From an uncultured Bacteroidia bacterium (GTDB taxonomy: Bacteria > Bacteroidota > Bacteroidia > Bacteroidales > UBA932), in contig CADBRH010000045.1 of assembly GCA_902797035.1 (NCBI GenBank), positions 1 through 44,860 on the forward strand: a DNA stretch of 44,860 nucleotides, given 5' to 3'. Below the pieces are notes generated by a model. That model searched no databases, was not told the DNA's origin, and saw only the letters and a program-made list of their open reading frames with translations. Position 1 is the first letter of the stretch. Every line of letters begins with the position of its first letter. Below are positions 39,535 through 44,860 of this stretch, in pieces. The position numbers and the translations under genes are program-made.

Positions 39535-40485
39535 TTATTTACGTTCAATGACCTTACGGGCGGCGTCGGCAATGCCGTCGGCGTCGATGCCGTAGGCGGC
39601 GAGCAACTCGGAAGGGGTTCCGCTCTGACCGAAGGTGTCCTTGCCGTTGACATATTCCACGGGCTTGGGGGATGTGGCGGCGAGAACGCCGGCTACAAGC
39701 TCCCCAAGGCCTCCGGCCATGTTGTGCTCCTCTGCCACGACCACAGCTCCGGTCTTGATGGCCGAGGCGAGTATTGTGGCGGTGTCAAGGGGCTTGATGG
39801 TGGCGACATCGATCACTTCGGCGCATATTCCCTCGGCCTCGAGGGTCTCAGCGGCTTTCAGGGCCTCCCAGACCATATGTCCGGTGGCGATGACCGTGAC
39901 GTCCTTACCCTCGTTGAGGATGTAGGCCTTGCCGATCTCGAATGGCTCGTCAGGCATGAAGTCGGCCACTTTCGGCCTTCCGAAACGAAGATAGACAGGA
40001 CCGTCGTGTTTGGCGGCGGCGATGGTCGCGTTCTTTGTCTGGGTCCAGTCGCAAGGGTTGATGACAACCATGTCAGGGAGGACTCGCATCAAAGCCACGT
40101 CTTCCATGGTCTGGTGTGTGGCCCCGTCCTCGCCGAGGGTCAGACCCGCGTGGGACGAGGCTATCTTGACATTGGTCTTGCCGTAGCAAACCTCCATCCT
40201 GATCTGGTCATAGACACGGCCTGTCACGAATTCGGCGAACGAGCCGGCGAAGGGGACAAGTCCCGTGAGAGCCATTCCGGAGGCCACTCCGATCATGTTG
40301 GCCTCGGCGATCCCGCACTCGAAATACCTGTCGGGGAATTCCGCCGCGAAGGCGTCCATCTTGAGAGAGCCCTTGAGGTCGGCTGTGAGGGCAACCACCT
40401 TAGGGTCGGCTTTGCCCGCCTGGAGAAGACCCTCTCCGAAACCGCTGCGGGTGTCTTTCTTTCCTCTGTCTGTATATTTTTTCAT
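39535..40485 (-). CDS. Transketolase, C-terminal subunit
   Basis: Pyrimidine-binding plus C-terminal domains of a split transketolase (316 aa), together with the neighbouring gene making one enzyme of the pentose phosphate pathway. FECGIAEANMIGVASGMALTG contains the catalytic Glu that activates thiamine diphosphate, and SHAGLTLGEDGATHQTMED is the usual conserved loop. A transketolase C domain ends the protein. It begins 13 bases after the N-terminal subunit. Confidence 0.95.
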   Translation of the reverse strand: MKKYTDRGKKDTRSGFGEGLLQAGKADPKVVALTADLKGSLKMDAFAAEFPDRYFECGIAEANMIGVASGMALTGLVPFAGSFAEFVTGRVYDQIRMEVCYGKTNVKIASSHAGLTLGEDGATHQTMEDVALMRVLPDMVVINPCDWTQTKNATIAAAKHDGPVYLRFGRPKVADFMPDEPFEIGKAYILNEGKDVTVIATGHMVWEALKAAETLEAEGICAEVIDVATIKPLDTATILASAIKTGAVVVAEEHNMAGGLGELVAGVLAATSPKPVEYVNGKDTFGQSGTPSELLAAYGIDADGIADAARKVIERK

Positions 40486-40498
40486 AATCGTCCCAATT

Positions 40499-41344
40499 TT
40501 AGAAGTCTCCCAATGTCTCCGTGAGCTGGTTCAGGGCGACACGGCACTGGTCGTCGCTGGGGACGCTCCCGTGCCATTTGTGAGTGCCCGCCATGAAGTC
40601 CACTCCTTGGCCCATAACGGTCTTGAAAAGAATCATGACCGGCTTTCCCTTGCCTTTCAGCTCAGATGCCTTGCCGAAAGCCTCGACAATCTTGTCCATG
40701 TCATGGCCGTCCGCCCAGATGGTTTCCCAACCGAAAGCGCGCCACTTGGCCTCAAGGTCACCGAGTCCGGCGACATCATCGGTCGTCCCGTCGATCTGCT
40801 GGCCGTTGACGTCGGTCATGGCCACGAGATTGTCCACTTTATGGTGGGCGGCGAACATGGCAGCCTCCCAGATCTGTCCTTCCTCACTCTCACCGTCGCC
40901 GCAAAGGACATAGACGGTGTGGCCGTCCTTGACGGCTTTCTTGCCGAGAGCCATGCCCACGGCCACAGAGAGCCCCTGTCCGAGGGAACCCGCGGCCTGG
41001 AACACTCCGGGCAGCCCCTTCCTGATGGAGGGATGTCCTTGGAGACGGGTGCCGAATTTACGGAAAGTCGCCAGTTCGGAGATCGGGAAATATCCAGCCC
41101 TCGCGAGAATCGAGTAATACATGGGGGTGAGGTGTCCGGCGGACAGTATGAAGGTGTCCTGACCGACGCCCTCCCGGGTCCAGGAAGCAGGGTCCTGATC
41201 CATGACTCCGAAATAGAGAGCGGTCATGAAATCAGCGCTGCTCATCGAACCGCCCGGGTGGCCTGATTTGGCCAGGGAGACCATCCGGATGATGTCTCTT
41301 CTGACTTGAGAGGCAATCTTTTTCAGATCTTCTGTTGATCGCAT
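40499..41344 (-). CDS. Transketolase, N-terminal subunit
   Basis: Thiamine-diphosphate-binding domain of the split transketolase (281 aa). The motif GDGESEEGQIWEAAMFAAHHKVDN corresponds to the GDG-x25-30-N ThDP/Mg2+ site, and SGHPGGSMSSADFMTALYF and SAGHLTPMYYSIL are also typical. The split into two adjacent genes is common in many bacteria and archaea and is not a frameshift: each half has its own start and the frames are clean. Confidence 0.95.
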   Translation of the reverse strand: MRSTEDLKKIASQVRRDIIRMVSLAKSGHPGGSMSSADFMTALYFGVMDQDPASWTREGVGQDTFILSAGHLTPMYYSILARAGYFPISELATFRKFGTRLQGHPSIRKGLPGVFQAAGSLGQGLSVAVGMALGKKAVKDGHTVYVLCGDGESEEGQIWEAAMFAAHHKVDNLVAMTDVNGQQIDGTTDDVAGLGDLEAKWRAFGWETIWADGHDMDKIVEAFGKASELKGKGKPVMILFKTVMGQGVDFMAGTHKWHGSVPSDDQCRVALNQLTETLGDF

Positions 41345-41375
41345 TTTGGTGTTTGATATTTTTAGTTTGAATTAT

Positions 41376-41391
41376 GCTTTTTGTGAAAAGC
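41376..41391. repeat. Inverted repeat in the transketolase leader
   Basis: GCTTTT-tgtg-AAAAGC is a perfect 6-bp inverted repeat lying just downstream of the transketolase -7 box on the minus strand, so it would be at the 5' end of the leader RNA. Operator or leader hairpin are both possible. Confidence 0.35.
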
Positions 41392-41394
41392 ACA

Positions 41395-41402
41395 CAAATA
41401 TA
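41395..41402 (-). promoter_or_regulatory. -7 promoter box of the transketolase genes
   Basis: TATATTTG on the minus strand matches TAnnTTTG exactly, 50 bases before the ATG at 41344. Confidence 0.55.
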
Positions 41403-41429
41403 ATCCTTTTTTATCTCAAGAGGAAATTT

Positions 41430-41437
41430 TAACTTTG
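41430..41437 (+). promoter_or_regulatory. -7 promoter box of the pyruvate dehydrogenase genes
   Basis: TAACTTTG on the plus strand matches TAnnTTTG, 28 bases before the ATG at 41466. A T-run at 41407-41412 is at about the right distance for a degenerate -33 element. Confidence 0.55.
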
Positions 41438-41465
41438 TAAGACCTTTTGATTAAAAACATAATTA

Positions 41466-42854
41466 ATGGCGCAAGTAGTAATCATGCCCAAGCAGGGGCA
41501 GTCTGTAGAGAGTTGTATCGTAACCGAGTTCAAGAAGAAAGTAGGTGACAAGGTCGCCGTCGGTGACATTCTTTTCAGCTATGAGACCGACAAGGCCTCT
41601 TTCGATGAGGAGTCTAAGTTCGAGGGTACCGTCCTGGCTTGCTTTTTCAATGATAATGACGAGATTCCGTGCTTGACCAACGTGATGGTCATCGGCGAGC
41701 CGGGTGAGTCCTTCGCTGAGTTCGCGCCTGATGGCGCCGGTGCCGAGAGCGCCCCGTCCGCGGGGGCGGCTCCCACCGAAACCGTCTCGCTCCGCTCGAC
41801 CCCACCGTCCGCTTCGCTTCCGGTCCCCCCTCTAAACGTGCCGAGGGTGGCAGTGGTTTCCGGTGGGACTGCCCCCACGGACGCCGAGTCACCCGTGTCC
41901 CCTAGAGCCAGAAGGCTCGCCGCGGAGAAGGGAGTGGACGCCATCCATCTCGCCGGCAGCGGCCCCGGAGGCAGGGTCATCGAGAGGGATGTCATCGCCG
42001 CCGCGTCCTCGCCCAGATCGGGTCTCGCCAAGGCCATGATAGCCGAGGGCGGACTCCAGGCCCCCGCGAGCGGAACCGGCCTGGCCGGAATGGTCAAGGG
42101 TGGAGACCTCAAGACCTGGAAGACTTCCCACACAGATATCGCCGGAGAGGGCTCCGAGTTCACCGTCGAGAAGATGTCCAACATGCGCAAGCTCATCGCC
42201 AAGAGCATGTACAACTCCTTGCAGAACTCCGCCCAGCTCACTCATATGCTCGGCGCCGACGCCAGGAAGGTCATGGCTCTCAGGAAGAAAGCCAAGAAGG
42301 CCTTCGAGGAGGGCAAGATTGACGCGAATGTCACTATCAACGATTTCGTCTGCTTCGCTGTCGTGAAGGCCCTGATGAAGTTCCCCAAGGTTAACTCCCA
42401 CTGTCTCGGTGACGCGATGAGACTTTTCAGTACCGTCAATCTCGGCTGCGCTGTTGACACCGAGCGTGGCCTGATGGTCCCCTGCGTCAAACACGCGGAG
42501 GAACTTGATATTGTCCAGCTCAGCAAGGCCCTGAAGAAGTTGGCCGACGACTGCCGCAAGGGCAGCGTCAATCCCGACCTGCTTTCGGCGGAGGCGGCCT
42601 CATTCACCGTCTCCAATCTCGGAGGCTTCGGAGTGGAGTGGTTCACCCCTGTCATCAACCTGCCCCAGAGCGGCATCCTCGGAGTCGGCACCATAGTGCC
42701 CCGACCGAAGGACCTCGGCGGCGGAGTCTACGCGTTCGTCCCTTATCTCGGCCTGTCCCTCACGTATGACCACAGGGCCCTTGACGGTGGCGAGGCGACC
42801 CGCTTCCTAAAGCAGGTGGCCACGGAGATCGAGACCCTCGACATCGAGTTCTAA
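41466..42854 (+). CDS. pdhC: Pyruvate dehydrogenase E2, dihydrolipoamide acetyltransferase
   Basis: Core subunit of a 2-oxo acid dehydrogenase complex (462 aa). One lipoyl domain at the N-terminus carries the lipoylated Lys43 in YETDKASF. A linker (about 85-140) precedes the peripheral-subunit-binding domain (SPRARRLAAEKGVDAIHLAGS to VIERDV). A second linker leads to the catalytic acetyltransferase domain with His436 and Asp440 in YDHRALDGG. Residues about 102-135 of the first linker are unlike an ordinary Ala/Pro linker and coincide with a DNA element with inverted ends. E3 and E1 genes follow, so pyruvate is the likely substrate. Confidence 0.93.
   Translation: MAQVVIMPKQGQSVESCIVTEFKKKVGDKVAVGDILFSYETDKASFDEESKFEGTVLACFFNDNDEIPCLTNVMVIGEPGESFAEFAPDGAGAESAPSAGAAPTETVSLRSTPPSASLPVPPLNVPRVAVVSGGTAPTDAESPVSPRARRLAAEKGVDAIHLAGSGPGGRVIERDVIAAASSPRSGLAKAMIAEGGLQAPASGTGLAGMVKGGDLKTWKTSHTDIAGEGSEFTVEKMSNMRKLIAKSMYNSLQNSAQLTHMLGADARKVMALRKKAKKAFEEGKIDANVTINDFVCFAVVKALMKFPKVNSHCLGDAMRLFSTVNLGCAVDTERGLMVPCVKHAEELDIVQLSKALKKLADDCRKGSVNPDLLSAEAASFTVSNLGGFGVEWFTPVINLPQSGILGVGTIVPRPKDLGGGVYAFVPYLGLSLTYDHRALDGGEATRFLKQVATEIETLDIEF
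41771..41868. repeat. Inverted-end element inside the E2 linker
   Basis: TCCCACCGAAACC (41771-41783) and GGTTTCCGGTGGGA (41855-41868) are inverted copies of each other apart from a single extra base. They bound 98 bp of atypical sequence that is translated in frame as part of the E2 linker (LRSTPPSASLPVPPLN and neighbours). This looks like a small palindromic interspersed element tolerated in a flexible linker. Only one copy is in this window, so repetition elsewhere is not shown. Confidence 0.45.
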
Positions 42855-42875
42855 GAATATTATTTCAATACAGAT

Positions 42876-44255
42876 ATGTACGATTTAGCGATTATCGGTG
42901 GCGGCCCCGGTGGATATGTGGCCGCCGAAAGGGCGGGAGCCGCCGGCCTCAAGGTGGTTCTCTTCGAAAGGAAGTCGCTCGGCGGAGTGTGCCTGAATGA
43001 AGGCTGCATCCCCACCAAGACCCTTCTTTACAGCGCGAAGGTTTACAATTACGCCAAGACGGGCGACCATTACGGTGTCTATGTCAGCGATCCCTCGTTC
43101 AAGTATGAGGAGATCGTCGAACGCAAGAACAAGGTGGTCAAGAAGCTTGTCGGTGGTGTCAAGGCCGCCATGAAGGCCGGAAAGGTCGAGGTGGTGGCCG
43201 CGAACGCGACCATCAAGGGACGCGGTTCCGAGGGCATCACCGTCGAGGCCGAGGGCCGGGAATATGTATCCAGGAACCTCCTGATCTGCACCGGCTCGGA
43301 GGCCGCCGTGCCTCCGTTCCCCGGTCTCAAGGAGGCCGGCGATGTGATCGTCACCAACCGTGAGATCCTCGCCCTGACCGAAAGGCCTGAGGAGCTTGTG
43401 GTCATCGGAGGTGGTGTCATCGGTATGGAGTTCGCCGCTTTCTTCAGCACCCTCGGCACGAAAGTCACTGTTGTGGAAATGCTTCCGAAGATTCTCGGCC
43501 CTCTCGATGACGAGATCAGCGAGATGCTCCAGAAGACCTACGAGAAGAAGGGAGTCCAGTTCTGCCTCCGCTGCAAGGTCACAGGGATCGAGGGCGACAC
43601 AGTAGTCTATGAGGATCCCGAGGGCAAGGTCTGCCGCGTGAAAGGGGACAAGATCCTTGTGAGCGTCGGCCGCAGGGCCAACCTGCAGGGTTTCGGTCTT
43701 GAGAGTCTCGGGGTGGAACTCGCCCTGAATCCCGCCGGAAGGCCTTACGGCATCAAGGTGGACGAGAAGATGCGCACCAATATTCCCGGGGTTTACGCCG
43801 CCGGTGATGTGACGGGCTTCTCGATGCTGGCCCACACCGCCTCCAGCGAGGGAGAGGTCGCGGTCAACAACATCCTCGGGAGGGACGACAGGATGCGCTA
43901 CAACGCCATCCCCGGGGTCGTGTACACCAACCCCGAGGTCGCCGGAGTCGGTCTCACCGAGGCCGAGGCGAAGGCCAAGGGAGTGGACTACAAGGTCGTC
44001 AAGCTCCCGATGGCATATTCCGGCCGCTTCGTGGCCGAGAACGAGAGGGGAGAGGGAATATGCAAGGTCATAGTCGGGGCCAAGTACCACGAGGTGCTGG
44101 GTGTCCACATGCTCGGCAACCCCTGCTCCGAGATCATCAGCGCGGCTTGCGTCGCGATCGAGACCGAGATGACGCTAGAGCAGCTTCAGGAAGTCGTCTT
44201 CCCGCACCCGACCGTGTCGGAGATCATTAAGGAAACATCATTCACAATTAAATAA
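42876..44255 (+). CDS. lpdA: Dihydrolipoamide dehydrogenase (E3)
   Basis: Flavoprotein that reoxidises the lipoyl groups of E2 with NAD+ (459 aa). N-terminal FAD motif IIGGGPGGYVAAERA, redox-active disulfide GGVCLNEGCIPTK (Cys39, Cys44), NAD motif VVIGGGVIGMEFAAFF, FAD motif GVYAAGDVTG and the catalytic HPTVSE near the C-terminus are all present. It starts 21 bases after E2 and ends 6 bases before E1. Confidence 0.97.
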   Translation: MYDLAIIGGGPGGYVAAERAGAAGLKVVLFERKSLGGVCLNEGCIPTKTLLYSAKVYNYAKTGDHYGVYVSDPSFKYEEIVERKNKVVKKLVGGVKAAMKAGKVEVVAANATIKGRGSEGITVEAEGREYVSRNLLICTGSEAAVPPFPGLKEAGDVIVTNREILALTERPEELVVIGGGVIGMEFAAFFSTLGTKVTVVEMLPKILGPLDDEISEMLQKTYEKKGVQFCLRCKVTGIEGDTVVYEDPEGKVCRVKGDKILVSVGRRANLQGFGLESLGVELALNPAGRPYGIKVDEKMRTNIPGVYAAGDVTGFSMLAHTASSEGEVAVNNILGRDDRMRYNAIPGVVYTNPEVAGVGLTEAEAKAKGVDYKVVKLPMAYSGRFVAENERGEGICKVIVGAKYHEVLGVHMLGNPCSEIISAACVAIETEMTLEQLQEVVFPHPTVSEIIKETSFTIK

Positions 44256-44261
44256 CCAACC

Positions 44262-44860
44262 ATGCCTAAAGCGCTTTACATAGACCCGGAAGTCACCCTG
44301 CGTCCGCGGGAGCATGAGCTGAAGCTCCCGACCATCCCGGTGATGAAGTATAACAAGTCTGTCAAGGACGAGATCGAGGACGGACGTTTCACCAAAGAGG
44401 ACCTTCTCAGGATCTTCCGTGACATGTCCTACATCCGCGAGTTCGAGACGATGCTTAACCTCGTGAAGACCACCGGAGGATACAACGGAGTGGCCTACAA
44501 CAACCCCGGCCCCGCCCATCTGTCCGCCGGCCAGGAGGCCGCCGCCGTGGGTATGGCCTACGCCCTCGACACCGACGACTTCATATTCGGAAGCCACCGT
44601 TCCCATGGCGAGATCCTCGCCAAGGGACTCCGCTCGATCCAGATCCTTCCCGAGGAGGAGCTCAAGAAGATCATGGACGAGTTCTGGGGAGGCTCCACAG
44701 TGGCCGTCGCCAAGAAGGCGTATTCAGGGTCCGACACCAAGGAGTTGGGAATACGTTTCCTTCTCTACGGTGCCATGGCTGAGATTTTCGCCCGCACGAC
44801 CGGTTTCAACAAGGGTCTCGGCGGATCGATGCACACCTTCTTCACTCCTTTCGGAATATA
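44262..44860 (+). CDS. Pyruvate dehydrogenase E1 component (3' partial)
   Basis: Open from ATG 44262 (MPKALYIDPEVTL) to the window end, at least 199 aa. The segment FTKEDLLRIFRDMSYIREFE, then GPAHLSAGQEAAAVGMAYAL and FIFGSHRSHGEILAKG, is the E1-alpha type thiamine-diphosphate domain. GLGGSMHTFF is the conserved loop that follows. An insertion of about 40 residues between HRSHG and GLGGSMH resembles the long fused alpha-beta E1 of Bacteroidetes, but the beta part is outside the window. Decarboxylates pyruvate and loads acetyl groups on E2. Confidence 0.9.
   Translation, partial: MPKALYIDPEVTLRPREHELKLPTIPVMKYNKSVKDEIEDGRFTKEDLLRIFRDMSYIREFETMLNLVKTTGGYNGVAYNNPGPAHLSAGQEAAAVGMAYALDTDDFIFGSHRSHGEILAKGLRSIQILPEEELKKIMDEFWGGSTVAVAKKAYSGSDTKELGIRFLLYGAMAEIFARTTGFNKGLGGSMHTFFTPFGI

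Noticed and set aside
39535..41344. Frameshifted transketolase
   Set aside because: The two halves correspond to clean domain boundaries with separate starts; split transketolase genes are common.
42885..44108. 407-residue open frame opposite lpdA
   Set aside because: Antisense shadow of a fully conserved gene with all catalytic motifs.

Overview
The window is a GC-rich, gene-dense piece of a Bacteroidota chromosome, most likely an uncultured gut-type Bacteroidales. The evidence is the Bacteroidota-style division/cell-wall cluster lacking murF, a type III glutamine synthetase, a six-gene-type Rnf operon in the order (B)CDGEA, a MraY with the long Bacteroidota insertion, a PurF relative with a long C-terminal extension, and several matches to the Bacteroidetes promoter consensus TTTG-N20-TAnnTTTG. 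The genus assignment is inference only. No tRNA, rRNA, CRISPR array, insertion sequence or prophage was recognised, and no gene-free stretch exceeds about 220 bases.

Layout. 1-3592 (+): the end of an rnf operon (rnfC partial, D, G, E, A), an ion-pumping ferredoxin:NAD+ oxidoreductase. 3610-6958 (+): four exported proteins in close order (small outer-membrane-type barrel, SGNH esterase, Big2 lipoprotein, DUF4465-like lipoprotein). 7002-7289 (+): a small cytosolic protein that looks internally deleted. 7309-24598 (-): an unbroken 14-gene unit, mraZ-rsmH-ftsL-ftsI-murE-mraY-murD-ftsW-murG-murC-ftsQ-ftsA-ftsZ-gltX, with no gap above 18 bp. It is preceded by a promoter and a four-copy 10-bp-pitch direct repeat that I read as a MraZ operator. 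24814-26394 (-): a secreted sialidase with its own terminator. 26491-32022 (+): glnN-pyrG-purF-like, one enzyme that makes glutamine and two that spend its amide. 32004-35586 (-): miaB-glpK-glpF. 35667-38049 (+): LEA2-type lipoprotein, SPOR protein, RpoN. 38044-39477 (-): radC and upp. 39535-41344 (-): a split transketolase. 41466-44860 (+): the pyruvate dehydrogenase genes E2, E3 and the beginning of E1.

How the genes work together. Central carbon flow is represented by transketolase and pyruvate dehydrogenase, read from back-to-back promoters, and by glycerol uptake. Rnf couples reduced ferredoxin to NADH and an ion gradient. The dcw block builds the peptidoglycan precursor and the divisome. 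The surface lipoproteins, SGNH esterase and sialidase point to a glycan-rich, host-associated habitat.

The items most worth a second look are a 98-bp element with inverted ends lying in frame inside the E2 linker (41771-41868), the MraZ operator array (24645-24679), the PurF-like enzyme whose pyrophosphate loop has lost the PDSG motif, the internally shortened gene at 7002, and the surface-protein set at 3610-6958. I found no clear evidence for an entirely new multi-gene system.
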